Positions 24,681 through 32,716 are shown, counted from the first letter of the stretch. The stretch is DNA of 64,000 nucleotides from Chitinophagaceae bacterium (GCA_016720565.1 JADKKJ010000011.1:1054001-1118000), one strand, 5' to 3'. Program-made: numbers and translations. Notes: generated by a model not told the origin, from the letters alone.

Positions 24681-24690
24681 AAAAAGAAAA

Positions 24691-25587
24691 ATGGAAAACA
24701 ATACATCATTACAACAGCAATTGCTCGACGCAGGTGTTCATTTCGGTCACCTGAAGAAGAAGTGGAACCCTAAAATGCTTCCTTACATCTTCGCCGAGAA
24801 GAAAGGTATTCACATCATTGATCTGAACAAGACCGTGGAATGCCTGCAGGATACATCTGCTGCATTGAAGCAGATCGCCCGCAGCGGAAAGAAGATCCTT
24901 TTCGTGGGAACCAAAAAGCAGGCGAAAGACATCGTGAACGAATGCGCCAAGCGCGTGAACATGCCTTTTGTTACCGAGCGTTGGTTAGGTGGAATGCTTA
25001 CCAATTTCAACACCGTTCGTAAGAGCGTGAAGAAAATGCAGAGCATTGAGAAAATGCTGGGTGATGGTTCATTTGACAATATCACCAAGAAAGAGCGTTT
25101 AACGCTTAGTCGCGATAAAGACAAAATGGAAAAAGTACTGGGTGGTATCTCCCAGCTGGGACGTGTACCTGCTGCTTTGTTCATCGTGGATATCGGGCAT
25201 GAGCATATCGCACTGGCTGAAGCAAAACGCTTAGGCATTACCACCTTCGGTGTGGTAGATACTAACTGTGATCCTAATAAAGTGGATTATGCGATCCCTG
25301 GTAACGATGACGCTACCAAATCTATCGCTATCATCGTAAACTATATCGTTGCTGCCATTGCTGAAGGACTTGCTGAAAGGCAGGCTGCTAAAGAAGATGA
25401 CCTGGACGAGCAGGGGGATGATGAAAAAGAAAGAAAAGCAGCGAAACTGCTGGCTGAAGCGGAAGCCGAAGGCGGACGTGGTGGTCGCGGTCGCGGACCT
25501 GGTGGTGCAGGTGGTGGTGGCGGACAACGCCGTCGTACTACCGGTGGCCAGGGTGGAAGCAGGGGACCTGGAGGAGCAAGAAGATAA
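24691..25587 (+). CDS. rpsB: 30S ribosomal protein S2 with Gly/Arg-rich C-terminal tail
   Basis: The first ~235 residues are canonical S2: LLDAGVHFGHLKKKWNPKMLPYIF, RWLGGMLTNF, and GVVDTNCDPNKVDYAIPGNDDA. Unlike standard S2 (about 230-260 residues) this one has 298. An acidic linker (KEDDLDEQGDDEKERKAA) is followed by a low-complexity tail of Gly/Arg repeats (GGRGGRGRGPGG ... QRRRTTGGQGGSRGPGGARR) resembling RGG RNA-binding boxes. The tail is in frame with no sign of frameshift. The gene precedes tsf in the usual order. Confidence 0.97.
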   Translation: MENNTSLQQQLLDAGVHFGHLKKKWNPKMLPYIFAEKKGIHIIDLNKTVECLQDTSAALKQIARSGKKILFVGTKKQAKDIVNECAKRVNMPFVTERWLGGMLTNFNTVRKSVKKMQSIEKMLGDGSFDNITKKERLTLSRDKDKMEKVLGGISQLGRVPAALFIVDIGHEHIALAEAKRLGITTFGVVDTNCDPNKVDYAIPGNDDATKSIAIIVNYIVAAIAEGLAERQAAKEDDLDEQGDDEKERKAAKLLAEAEAEGGRGGRGRGPGGAGGGGGQRRRTTGGQGGSRGPGGARR

Positions 25588-25588
25588 G

Positions 25589-25715
25589 CCTGCCTGCCGC
25601 AGGCAGGTTAGGAGTTATTAGTTAGGAGTTAGGAGTGGCAAGATTTGAGTAGGGAGTATGAATTGAATACGATTCAGGCTAGCTGCCAGAGGCTAAAGGC
25701 TAATAGCTTTCAAAA
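25589..25715. repeat. REP-like palindrome and 7-nt unit repeats between rpsB and tsf
   Basis: CCTGCCTGC-C-GCAGGCAGG (25589-25607) is a perfect 9-bp palindrome just after the rpsB stop codon. It is followed by TTAGGAG/TTATTAG-type heptamers (to about 25640) and, after a spacer, AGCTGCCAGAGGCTAAAGGC-type units (about 25680-25710). No T-rich tail is seen, so a simple terminator is unlikely. Confidence 0.6.
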
Positions 25716-25742
25716 GATTGTTCATTTTAAAAATTTAAGAAA

Positions 25743-26579
25743 ATGAGTACCGTAACAATAAGTGCACAAGACATAAACAAACTCCGCCAGATGACTGGTG
25801 CGGGTATGATGGATTGTCGTAAGGCATTGACAGAAACCAATGGTGATTTTGAAGCGGCTATCGACTGGCTGCGTAAGCAGGGACAGAAAGTAGCGGCGAA
25901 AAGAGGCGACCGTGAAGCAAAAGAAGGGGTGGTGATCGCAAAAACAACTGCTGATAACAAAACAGGTATCGTAGTATGTGTTAGTTGTGAGACCGACTTC
26001 GTATCTAAGAATGCCGATTTCGTAGCTTTTGGCCAGAGCATCGCTGATGCCGCCATCGCCAATAACGTAAACTCACTGGAAGAACTGATGAATTCTAAAG
26101 CCGGTGCTGCTACTGTAGCAGAACTGGTAAATGATAAACTCGCCGCTATTGGAGAAAAGATCGGTGTAACAAAATTTGAGAGGATAGATGCTGCTTATGT
26201 AGCCTCTTATATCCACGGTGCTTACCGCATTGGTGTATTGGTAGGAATGGATAAGGAAGCTGCGGAGGCTGGTAAAGACGTTGCGATGCAGATCGCGGCC
26301 CTGAACCCGGTAGCCGTTGACGCAGCAAGTGTTCCTGCAGAGGTGATCGCCCGTGAAAGGGATATTATCATGGAACTGATGCGCCAGGATCCTAAAATGG
26401 CCGGCAAGCCTGATGAAATGCTTTCTAAGATCGCCGAAGGTAAAATGGGCGCTTTCTTCAAAGAGCAAACCCTTACTGCCCAGGCATTCGTAAAAGATCA
26501 AAGCAAGACCGTAGCGGATTATCTGAAAGAAAGCGGTAATGTTACTGTGACTTCTTTTAAGCGGGTAGCTTTAGGTTAA
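25743..26579 (+). CDS. tsf: Translation elongation factor Ts
   Basis: Nucleotide exchange factor for EF-Tu. The 278-residue protein has the N-terminal UBA-like domain (DINKLRQMTGAGMMDCRKALTETNGDFEAAIDWLRKQG), the family motif VCVSCETDFVSKN and a C-terminal dimerisation part (GKMGAFFKEQTLTAQAFVKD). It follows rpsB as in most bacteria and is closed by a strong terminator at 26603. Confidence 0.98.
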   Translation: MSTVTISAQDINKLRQMTGAGMMDCRKALTETNGDFEAAIDWLRKQGQKVAAKRGDREAKEGVVIAKTTADNKTGIVVCVSCETDFVSKNADFVAFGQSIADAAIANNVNSLEELMNSKAGAATVAELVNDKLAAIGEKIGVTKFERIDAAYVASYIHGAYRIGVLVGMDKEAAEAGKDVAMQIAALNPVAVDAASVPAEVIARERDIIMELMRQDPKMAGKPDEMLSKIAEGKMGAFFKEQTLTAQAFVKDQSKTVADYLKESGNVTVTSFKRVALG

Positions 26580-26602
26580 TACTGGTTTTAATATTATTTA
26601 GA

Positions 26603-26630
26603 GGTCCCGTGATGAGCGGGACCTTTTTTT
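26603..26630 (+). terminator. Intrinsic terminator after tsf
   Basis: GGTCCCG (26603-26609), 7-nt loop, CGGGACC (26617-26623), then seven T (26624-26630), 24 nt after the tsf stop codon. Confidence 0.93.
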
Positions 26631-26634
26631 GTGG

Positions 26635-26764
26635 AGGCTATGAGCTGTGAGCCATGAGCTGCTGGCCTGATCGAGTAAGAGTGGAATTACAAATCATTTC
26701 ATGAACATGAGAAATAAGAACTGATCAGGGACAAGCTCACAGCTCATGGCTCACAGCTCATAGC
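26635..26764. repeat. Long nested palindrome with perfect 25-bp arms
   Basis: The arm at 26637-26661 is the exact reverse complement of 26740-26764, and both are made of 7-nt units of the AGCTATG/AGCTGTG/AGCCATG kind. Inside them a second pair, CCTGATC (about 26666-26672) and GATCAGG (26723-26729), closes a ~50-nt AT-rich loop. It is the clearest member of the window's unit-built palindromes. Confidence 0.88.
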
Positions 26765-26795
26765 TTTTCCCCCAATTCCCAGTAAATTCACACGC

Positions 26796-27593
26796 ATGAA
26801 CCCCAACGATCTTTTCGAAGCCAACCGCCAGCTCTGGAACCAACGCACTCTGGTCCACAAAGATTCCGATTTTTATGACCTGGCGGGATTTAAACGTGGA
26901 GATACGGCGCTTCGTTCTATTGAACTGGAAGAATTAGGTGAGGTAAAAGGAAAAAGCCTGCTGCATTTGCAATGCCATTTTGGAATGGATAGCCTGGACT
27001 GGGCAAGAAGAGGGGCTAAAGTGACCGGAATGGATCTTTCTGATGAGGCAATAAAGACCGCGGTCTCTTTAAATGAGGAACTGGGACTGGACGCGAAATT
27101 CATTTGCTGTAACGTTTATGATCTGCCTGCACATTTGGATCAACAGTTTGAAATTGTATTTACATCCTATGGAGTGATAGGCTGGCTTCCCGACCTGGAT
27201 AAATGGGCCGCCGTAGTAGCCAATCATTTAAAACCCGGGGGTATTTTTTATTTGGCCGAGTTCCATCCCTTTGTTTGGACCTTCGATGATGATTTCACCC
27301 ATATTAAATATTATTACGATAACCGGGAACTGATCATTACAGAAAACCAGGGCACCTATACCGACAGGGAAGCGGATATAAAAGGGAAAGAATACAGCTG
27401 GAACCATAGCCTGAGTGAAGTGCTGAATGCTCTTTTAAATGCCGGGCTGGAACTGGAATCCTTCAATGAACATATGTATTCTCCTTATGCCTGTTTCCGT
27501 AACCTGGTGGAAACTGCACCCGGCCAATGGCAGGTAAAAGGAATGGAAGGAAAAATTCCAATGGTATACAGTTTGCAAATGAAAAAGCGGTAA
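26796..27593 (+). CDS. Class I SAM-dependent methyltransferase
   Basis: A 265-residue Rossmann-fold methyltransferase. Motif I is SLLHLQCHFGMDSLDWARRGAKVTGMDLS with the acidic residue binding the SAM ribose at its end. Motif II-like EIVFTSYGVIGWLPD and motif III-like HLKPGGIFYLAEFHP follow. The first glycine of the usual GxGxG loop is replaced (LQCHFG), a variant common in one branch of small-molecule methyltransferases. The substrate is unknown. It stands between the tsf terminator and pyrH, probably as its own unit. Confidence 0.85.
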   Translation: MNPNDLFEANRQLWNQRTLVHKDSDFYDLAGFKRGDTALRSIELEELGEVKGKSLLHLQCHFGMDSLDWARRGAKVTGMDLSDEAIKTAVSLNEELGLDAKFICCNVYDLPAHLDQQFEIVFTSYGVIGWLPDLDKWAAVVANHLKPGGIFYLAEFHPFVWTFDDDFTHIKYYYDNRELIITENQGTYTDREADIKGKEYSWNHSLSEVLNALLNAGLELESFNEHMYSPYACFRNLVETAPGQWQVKGMEGKIPMVYSLQMKKR

Positions 27594-27599
27594 AGGCCT

Positions 27600-27607
27600 T
27601 ATCTTCG
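27600..27607 (+). promoter_or_regulatory. -7 element of pyrH
   Basis: TATCTTCG differs from TAnnTTTG at one position and lies 24 nt before the pyrH ATG. The same variant precedes the GH13 gene. Confidence 0.45.
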
Positions 27608-27631
27608 CGACGATCATAATCTCCACAAACT

Positions 27632-28345
27632 ATGTTGCCTAAATACAAAAGAATTCTCTTAAAACTTTCCGGTGAAGCGCTAATGGGTGATAAAACCTTT
27701 GGGTTTGATAACGATGTGATCGCCCAGTATGCAGCTGATATTAAAACCATCACTGAACTGGGTGTACAGGTTGCCATCGTGATCGGCGGAGGCAATATTT
27801 ACCGGGGTATGAACGAAGCGGAAACCGGAATTGAAAGGGCGCATGGAGATTATATGGGTATGCTGGCCACCGTGATCAACGGCATGGCCCTGCAGGCCGG
27901 ACTTGAAAAAGTAGGTGTGTATACCCGTTTGCAAAGCGCCATTAAAATGGAACAGATCGCGGAACCTTATATACGTCGCCGTGCCATTCGCCACCTTGAA
28001 AAAGGCCGTGTAGTCATATTCGGCGCAGGCACTGGTAACCCTTATTTCACTACAGATACAGCCGGTTCCTTACGTGCTATTGAGATCAACGCCGATGTGA
28101 TCCTTAAAGGCACAAGGGTAGAAGGTATTTATACGGCCGACCCTGAGAAAGATCCTACCGCAACAAAATATAATGTGATCACCTTCCAGGAATGTCTTTC
28201 ACAGAATTTAAAAGTGATGGACATGACCGCTTTTACTTTATGCATGGAAAATGAACTCCCCATCATCGTTTTCAACATGAATAAGGAAGGAAATCTTCGC
28301 CGCGTGGTAACAGGCGAAAAAGTCGGCACCCTGGTAAAGGGTTAA
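27632..28345 (+). CDS. pyrH: UMP kinase
   Basis: Phosphorylates UMP to UDP in pyrimidine nucleotide synthesis. The 237-residue amino-acid-kinase-fold protein shows the phosphate-binding KYKRILLKLSGEALMG, the glycine loop VAIVIGGGNIYRG, the UMP-binding segment GDYMGMLATVINGMALQ and the nucleotide block GRVVIFGAGTGNPYFTTDTA. It continues KGTRVEGIYTADPEKDPTA, typical of bacterial hexameric UMP kinases. The usual downstream partner frr is not adjacent; a coiled-coil gene follows. Confidence 0.98.
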   Translation: MLPKYKRILLKLSGEALMGDKTFGFDNDVIAQYAADIKTITELGVQVAIVIGGGNIYRGMNEAETGIERAHGDYMGMLATVINGMALQAGLEKVGVYTRLQSAIKMEQIAEPYIRRRAIRHLEKGRVVIFGAGTGNPYFTTDTAGSLRAIEINADVILKGTRVEGIYTADPEKDPTATKYNVITFQECLSQNLKVMDMTAFTLCMENELPIIVFNMNKEGNLRRVVTGEKVGTLVKG

Positions 28346-28466
28346 TTTACTAAGTAGTTTTCCGATAGTTTCTATTGCAGTATCTACTATCTTCAGGCAC
28401 CTATCCACGCCTGTGAAAAACTATTGACCAAAAGAGAACAATGGTTTTAATAGTTTGACTGCGTAA

Positions 28467-29474
28467 ATGAATACCCCCCTGCCTTTAAGCCTTATTGAAC
28501 TGCTTATCCTCATCGCGGGTGGCATCATGGTAGGTATTACCATTCATTTTTTTATTGTCAGCCGCAAGGCCCTGAACGAAAGCTCTCCAATCACCAAACA
28601 GAAGATCGATCGGGAACTTGAAGAAAGAAAACTTCGTTACCTCAATGATATAGACTGGAAGAATAAGGAGATCGAAGAATTGCGGAGGTCTATGATCAAA
28701 CTGAAGGAAGAAAATGATGAGCTGGTGCTGGAAGCAGAAGATATGCGGGAGAAGAACCGAATGCTGAGCCTGCAGGCGCAAGCGGTAGTGGAAGTAAAAA
28801 AAGAGATGGTGGATCATTCCGCCATAGCCAAACAATTAAAAGAGACAAGGGCAGAATTGCAAGCGTATGGAGATAAGATCGGTGATATGATCTCCCGAAT
28901 AGAAGAACAGGATATTGGCGGACCCAAACAGAAACAACTGGAAGAGGAGAATGAATTATTGCAGATACAGGTGGAAGAGCTGACCTTGAAGCTGGAAAGG
29001 ATCTTACATTCCTCTTCCCAGAAAAAAGACATCAGTGCGGAAATGAGCAGCATGCTGGATAATGCCCACTCTGAATTTCATTCTTTGCAGGAAAAGATCA
29101 GCAAACTGGAGAACCAGCTCAACTCTTCCCATAAGCAAACCATGGATTACGGCGATATGCAGGAAGAGAATTTAAAACTGACCAGGTTGCTGGAAGAAGA
29201 AAAGAACCATAGCAGCGCTTTATATTCCGAGAACAGGGAACTGCGCGAAGAATACAACGAGACAGAAGATAAATTACGCGAGGCTAATTTTCAACGGCAG
29301 CAGATGCAGAAAAAGATCGCTTACCTCGAAGAACTGAACATGGATCTTCAAGCGGTGGCGGAAGCCAATAATAAATTGCAAAGCCAGCTGAAGCGAATCG
29401 GTGAACTGGAGAGTATGTTACAGATGCTTTCGGAGGAGAAGCAGGAGTTGATGAGGAGAAGGGAGGAAGAATAG
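28467..29474 (+). CDS. Membrane-anchored coiled-coil protein of unknown function
   Basis: 335 residues. One N-terminal membrane segment (about residues 7-30, LIELLILIAGGIMVGITIHFF) is followed almost entirely by heptad-rich, highly charged coiled coil (for example EELRRSMIKLKEENDELVLEAEDM and KIAYLEELNMDLQAVAEANNKL). No enzymatic domain is visible. The topology suggests a cytoplasmic rod tethered to the inner membrane. It follows pyrH by 121 nt and precedes pdxH after a heptamer repeat, with no functional hint from neighbours. Confidence 0.75.
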   Translation: MNTPLPLSLIELLILIAGGIMVGITIHFFIVSRKALNESSPITKQKIDRELEERKLRYLNDIDWKNKEIEELRRSMIKLKEENDELVLEAEDMREKNRMLSLQAQAVVEVKKEMVDHSAIAKQLKETRAELQAYGDKIGDMISRIEEQDIGGPKQKQLEEENELLQIQVEELTLKLERILHSSSQKKDISAEMSSMLDNAHSEFHSLQEKISKLENQLNSSHKQTMDYGDMQEENLKLTRLLEEEKNHSSALYSENRELREEYNETEDKLREANFQRQQMQKKIAYLEELNMDLQAVAEANNKLQSQLKRIGELESMLQMLSEEKQELMRRREEE

Positions 29475-29557
29475 TTGGGAGTTAGGAGTTAAGAGTTGGG
29501 AGTCAATAGTCGGGAGTCGGGAGTTGGCAGTTTGCAGCTAGCTGCAGCTTGCAGCCT
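29474..29557. repeat. Tandem 7-nt GGGAGTT/GGGAGTC units
   Basis: About eight consecutive heptamers of the form GGGAGTT, AGGAGTT, AAGAGTT, GGGAGTC, AATAGTC are followed by TTGCAGCTAGCTGCAGCTTGCAG. The units read in one direction and end in a short palindrome immediately upstream of the pdxH promoter element. Confidence 0.75.
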
Positions 29558-29564
29558 GCTGCCT

Positions 29565-29572
29565 TATCTTTG
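29565..29572 (+). promoter_or_regulatory. -7 element of pdxH
   Basis: TATCTTTG matches TAnnTTTG; transcription would start near 29577, 14 nt before the ATG at 29591. This supports the shorter pdxH start. Confidence 0.6.
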
Positions 29573-29590
29573 CCCTACAAAACCTTCCCC

Positions 29591-30232
29591 ATGTCAAGAA
29601 TAGCCGACATACGAAAAACCTACTCCAAGAAAAAATTAGTTGAAGAAAAAGCAAAGCCGGATGCCATTCAGCAATTCACAAAATGGTGGGAGCAGGCCAT
29701 TGAAGCGGATATTGACGAAGTGAATGCCATGACGCTGGCCACGGCTTCAGCAGATGGAGTGCCTTCTGCAAGGATCGTGTTGCTTAAAGAATTCAATGAA
29801 AAAGGATTTGTGTTCTTCACGAATTATCAAAGTTTCAAAGGCCGGGAGCTGGCCGAGAATCCAAAAGCATGTTTGGTGTTTTTCTGGAAAGAACTGGAAA
29901 GACAGGTTAGGATCACCGGACTCGTTTCAAAAATTGACAGCAAGGAAAGTGAGACATATTTTCATTCAAGGCCTCATGAGAGCCAGGTAGGGGCCACGGT
30001 ATCACCACAGAGCCAGGTGATCGCCAGCAGGGACTGGCTGGAACTGGAATATAAGACAAGCCTGGAGCTATTTAAAGGAAGGGAAGTGCCTAAACCCGCT
30101 CATTGGGGGGGATATATAGTAAAACCTGTCATGATCGAGTTCTGGCAGGGACGCCCAGGTCGGTTACATGACAGGTTACAATATTCTCTGAGAGAAGATG
30201 GTCAGTGGAAAATAGAAAGACTAGCGCCTTAA
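29591..30232 (+). CDS. pdxH: Pyridoxamine 5'-phosphate oxidase
   Basis: FMN-dependent oxidase making pyridoxal 5'-phosphate from pyridoxine or pyridoxamine phosphate. The 213-residue protein has MTLATASADGVPSARIVLLKEFNEKGFVFFTNY, then QVRITGLVSKI, SPQSQVIASR and the C-terminal FWQGRPGRLHDRLQY with the substrate-binding arginine/histidine pattern. The ATG at 29591 (MSRIADIRKTY) lies downstream of the promoter element; the in-frame upstream ATG at 29549 would precede transcription. The end overlaps the convergent THX gene by 4 nt. Confidence 0.96.
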   Translation: MSRIADIRKTYSKKKLVEEKAKPDAIQQFTKWWEQAIEADIDEVNAMTLATASADGVPSARIVLLKEFNEKGFVFFTNYQSFKGRELAENPKACLVFFWKELERQVRITGLVSKIDSKESETYFHSRPHESQVGATVSPQSQVIASRDWLELEYKTSLELFKGREVPKPAHWGGYIVKPVMIEFWQGRPGRLHDRLQYSLREDGQWKIERLAP

Positions 30233-30336
30233 GCTTTCTTCTTAGGGGCCGCTTTCTTTTTCTTGGCAGGTCTGCTTTTGCCAAATGATCCTTTAGTACG
30301 TTTTCCTTTAGCGGTCTTTTTGTCGCCTTTTCCCAT
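30229..30336 (-). CDS. 30S ribosomal protein THX
   Basis: A 35-residue, strongly basic protein opening MGKGDKKTAKGKRTKGSFGK and ending in Lys/Ala/Pro repeats. The MGKGDKK start and the KG(S/T)FG element are the hallmark of the small THX (bTHX) proteins found in Thermus and Bacteroidota, which sit in a cavity of the 30S head. The lysine-rich tail is longer in alanine and proline than I would expect. It is convergent with pdxH (4-nt overlap of stop codons) and downstream of hup on the same strand. It is shorter than many gene-finder cut-offs. Confidence 0.85.
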   Translation of the reverse strand: MGKGDKKTAKGKRTKGSFGKSRPAKKKKAAPKKKA

Positions 30337-30367
30337 TTTAATATGATTTTGAAGCGTAAAAGTAAAT

Positions 30368-30393
30368 AAAAAAACGCTGATGATGGTCAGCGC
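30368..30393 (-). terminator. Intrinsic terminator of hup
   Basis: On the minus strand CGCTGA (30392-30387), 6-nt loop, TCAGCG (30380-30375) is followed by seven T (plus-strand A 30368-30374), 22 nt beyond the hup stop codon. Confidence 0.88.
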
Positions 30394-30414
30394 TTTTGAA
30401 TGAGTTGGAATAGG

Positions 30415-30684
30415 TTAGAGCCGGGCCGCTAATTCTTTCCCGGCTTTGAAGCGGGCCACTTTTTTCGCTTTGATTCGGATCACCTCATTTGTCTTGGGGT
30501 TCCTGCCATTCCTGGCCTTGTGTTTAGATACAGAAAATGTTCCGAAGCCAACCAGGGTTACCTTACCTCCGCCTTTCAGGGTTTTGGTAACCGCCTCAAT
30601 GAATGAATCCAGCGCGGCATTAGCTTCTGTTTTGGTGATGCCTGTGTCTTCAGCCACCTTGGCAATTAAGTCAGCTTTATTCAT
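30415..30684 (-). CDS. HU-family DNA-binding protein
   Basis: An 89-residue nucleoid protein: MNKADLIAKVAEDTGITKTEANAALDSFIEAV, then GGKVTLVGFGTFSVSKHKARNGRNPKTNEVIRI and a basic C-terminus. The DNA-binding arm sequence GRNPKTNE with its tip proline is intact. It is monocistronic, with its own promoter (30711-30740) and terminator (30368-30393). Confidence 0.97.
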   Translation of the reverse strand: MNKADLIAKVAEDTGITKTEANAALDSFIEAVTKTLKGGGKVTLVGFGTFSVSKHKARNGRNPKTNEVIRIKAKKVARFKAGKELAARL

Positions 30685-30710
30685 AGTAGAGAGTTAATAG
30701 TTGAGGTGGA

Positions 30711-30740
30711 CAAATTTAGAGGCTTTTTGAAACCTGCAAA
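30711..30740 (-). promoter_or_regulatory. Promoter of the HU gene
   Basis: On the minus strand TTTG (30740-30737), 18 nt, then TAAATTTG (30718-30711): a full match to the Bacteroidota -33/-7 pattern. The start codon is 27 nt downstream. Confidence 0.75.
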
Positions 30741-30763
30741 ATTAATTTACGTTGTTCCCACAT

Positions 30764-31069
30764 TCAATCCACAACCTGCATCACTGAACGGAAAGCAATG
30801 AACTTTTCCCCCCATTTCTGGATCGCTTTTTTACGCAGTTCCGCAGCGAATTTATCCAGATATCGGTTATAATTGGCCTTGCTTTCCGCAAAATACTGCA
30901 CGGCATGGGTGGGGCCTTCGCTATCATCTACTTCAAGCAGGCGAAGTATACTGGCCTTTGTAAAACACCCGGTGGCAAGGATCTCGGGGATATGTTCCTG
31001 TTTCATCCATTGAAGCCAGGCTTCTGCGATGGAATGGTCGGTTTTGACGGTCACATTGTAGAGAATCAT
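30764..31069 (-). CDS. DUF4286 family protein
   Basis: A 101-residue cytoplasmic protein of the DUF4286 family, opening MILYNVTVKTDHSIAEAWLQWMKQEHIPEILATGCF. The pattern resembles a ferredoxin-like alpha/beta fold and the family is typical of Bacteroidota. Function unknown. It lies between xth and hup on the same strand. The gap to xth contains short GTTGAGG repeats, so co-transcription is uncertain. Confidence 0.85.
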   Translation of the reverse strand: MILYNVTVKTDHSIAEAWLQWMKQEHIPEILATGCFTKASILRLLEVDDSEGPTHAVQYFAESKANYNRYLDKFAAELRKKAIQKWGEKFIAFRSVMQVVD

Positions 31070-31070
31070 A

Positions 31071-31100
31071 GTTGAGGGGTTGAGTTGTTGAGGGGTTGAG
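31071..31100. repeat. Short GTTGAGGG octamer array
   Basis: Three to four units GTTGAGGG/GTTGAGTT lie between the DUF4286 gene and xth, related to the arrays at 6184 and 47452. Confidence 0.65.
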
Positions 31101-31117
31101 AAAATACTGGATTTAGC

Positions 31118-31888
31118 TCAACCAAGCTTTATTTCTACCATCACCGGGCAATGATCCGAATGCTTCACATCCGGAAGGATCTCCGCATCTATTAACTGGC
31201 TTCGTAATGCTTCGGTCACATTTATATAATCAATACGCCAGCCTTTATTATTCAGTCGAACACTGGGAAAACGCTGGCTCCACCAGCTATAACGGTGCGG
31301 TTCGGGATGGAATTCGCGAAAACTGTCGATCCAGCCGGATTCCAGGAATTTGCTGAGCCAGGCCCTTTCTTCTGGTAAGAAACCGGTGCTGTTCTTGTTC
31401 CCTTTTGGATCATGTATATCGATCTCTTTATGGGCAATATTATAATCTCCGCAGAGTATAAGTTTAGGATTCTTTTTTTTGAGCTTATTGAGATAGACCA
31501 GGAATTCATCCAGCCATTCGTATTTAAATAACTGACGGTGTTCGCCGCTGGTACCTGAAGGCATATAGGCATTGATGATCCGGGTATCTCCAAACTGCAC
31601 CTGTATCACCCTTCCTTCGTCATCACTGGCGCCATGGCCATTTCCATAGATGATCTCATCTGGTTTCTCACGGGTAAGAATGGCCACGCCGCTATATCCT
31701 TTTTTGGTAGCGCTGAACCAGTAATTATGATAGCCCAGGTCGGAGAATAATTTATGGTTTACATCCTCTTTTACCGCCTTGGTCTCCTGTAAACAGATCA
31801 GGTCGGCCGGATCGGTGGCCAGCCAGTCAACAAATCCTTTTTTAATGGCTGCCCGGATCCCGTTTACATTATAACTGATGATACGCAT
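31118..31888 (-). CDS. xth: Exodeoxyribonuclease III / AP endonuclease
   Basis: 256 residues of the exonuclease III (EEP) family for abasic-site repair. Visible motifs: ISYNVNGIRAAIKKGF at the N-terminus, the metal-binding Glu in LICLQETKA, the catalytic Tyr region NAYMPSG, CGDYNIAHKEID with the active Asp/Asn pair, and SDHCPVMVEI at the end with the catalytic His. Length and motif order are normal. It is divergent from the LOG-family gene, with a 35-nt intergenic region. Confidence 0.95.
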   Translation of the reverse strand: MRIISYNVNGIRAAIKKGFVDWLATDPADLICLQETKAVKEDVNHKLFSDLGYHNYWFSATKKGYSGVAILTREKPDEIIYGNGHGASDDEGRVIQVQFGDTRIINAYMPSGTSGEHRQLFKYEWLDEFLVYLNKLKKKNPKLILCGDYNIAHKEIDIHDPKGNKNSTGFLPEERAWLSKFLESGWIDSFREFHPEPHRYSWWSQRFPSVRLNNKGWRIDYINVTEALRSQLIDAEILPDVKHSDHCPVMVEIKLG

Positions 31889-31923
31889 TGCTTATCCCGT
31901 AATTTTATGCTGCAATTTAATCT

Positions 31924-32670
31924 ATGCAATCAACAGTTAAAGGGGAATCAGGCCCCTTCATTCCGGCCAAAGAGCCTGTTTACCTGGATGGCCCGAAGAG
32001 CCGTGGTTATGAATTAAAGTTCGCTCTCCGCGTATTCTGGCAATTCATCCGGGGCTTTCGAACCCTGCATTTTGTGGGACCCTGTATCACGGTATTTGGA
32101 TCGGCCAGGTTCCAGGAGGAACAGGAATATTATAAAGTAGCCAGAAGCTTTGGACAGCGTATCGCAAAAATGGGATTCACCACCATGACCGGTGGAGGTC
32201 CCGGCATCATGCAGGCCGCTAACCAGGGTGCCTTTGAAGCGGGAGGTGTTTCAGTAGGTTGTAATATCAAATTGCCTTTTGAACAAAAGGCCAATCCCTA
32301 TCTTACCAAGGCGATCACCTTCGAACATTTTTTTGTGCGGAAAGTGCTGCTGGTCAAATATTCCTATGCGTTCATCATCATGCCGGGTGGTTTTGGAACC
32401 ATGGATGAATTTTTTGAGATACTTACCCTGGTGCAGACCAAGACCGTGACCAATTTTCCGATCGTATTATTTGGAAAGAAATACCATCAGCCATTAATGG
32501 ATCTTATAGCGCATATGGCTAAAGAAGGAACTATTTCAGAACAGGATCTTTCGCTGGTATTGCTTACCGATGATGAAGAAGAAGCGATGAAACATATTCA
32601 TTTTTATGTGAGCTCCAACTATAAGATCAAAAAAAGAAAAAGATCGGTCTGGCTGCTGGAAAAACGCTAG
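31924..32670 (+). CDS. LOG-family protein (TIGR00730)
   Basis: 248 residues with the lysine-decarboxylase-like Rossmann fold. It shows VFGSARFQEEQEYY, then MTGGGPGIMQAANQGAFEAGG and the signature IIMPGGFGTMDEFFE (PGGxGTxxE). Members studied act as cytokinin riboside 5'-monophosphate phosphoribohydrolases or nucleotide N-glycosidases; the physiological substrate here is unknown. The stop codon directly abuts the dyad used by the GH97 operon, so the two units are adjacent without a visible terminator. Confidence 0.88.
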   Translation: MQSTVKGESGPFIPAKEPVYLDGPKSRGYELKFALRVFWQFIRGFRTLHFVGPCITVFGSARFQEEQEYYKVARSFGQRIAKMGFTTMTGGGPGIMQAANQGAFEAGGVSVGCNIKLPFEQKANPYLTKAITFEHFFVRKVLLVKYSYAFIIMPGGFGTMDEFFEILTLVQTKTVTNFPIVLFGKKYHQPLMDLIAHMAKEGTISEQDLSLVLLTDDEEEAMKHIHFYVSSNYKIKKRKRSVWLLEKR

Positions 32671-32701
32671 TGTGTACTTTTTACACAAAATCATACCTTC
32701 A
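32671..32701 (+). promoter_or_regulatory. Putative operator and -7 element of the GH97 operon
   Basis: TGTGTA-CTTTT-TACACA (32671-32687) is a perfect 6-bp dyad with a 5-nt spacer, starting right after the stop codon of the LOG gene. Its reverse complement shares 15 contiguous bases with the site before the GH13 gene (6344). TACCTTCA (32694-32701) is a weak -7 candidate. The ATG is 29 nt beyond the dyad, close to the 27 nt at the GH13 gene. Confidence 0.6.
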
Positions 32702-32716
32702 TAAAAAATCCGCCGT

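Noticed and set aside
29474..29557. Possible CRISPR array in the repeated gaps
   Set aside because: Units are only 7-8 nt, adjacent without spacers, and no cas genes are present.
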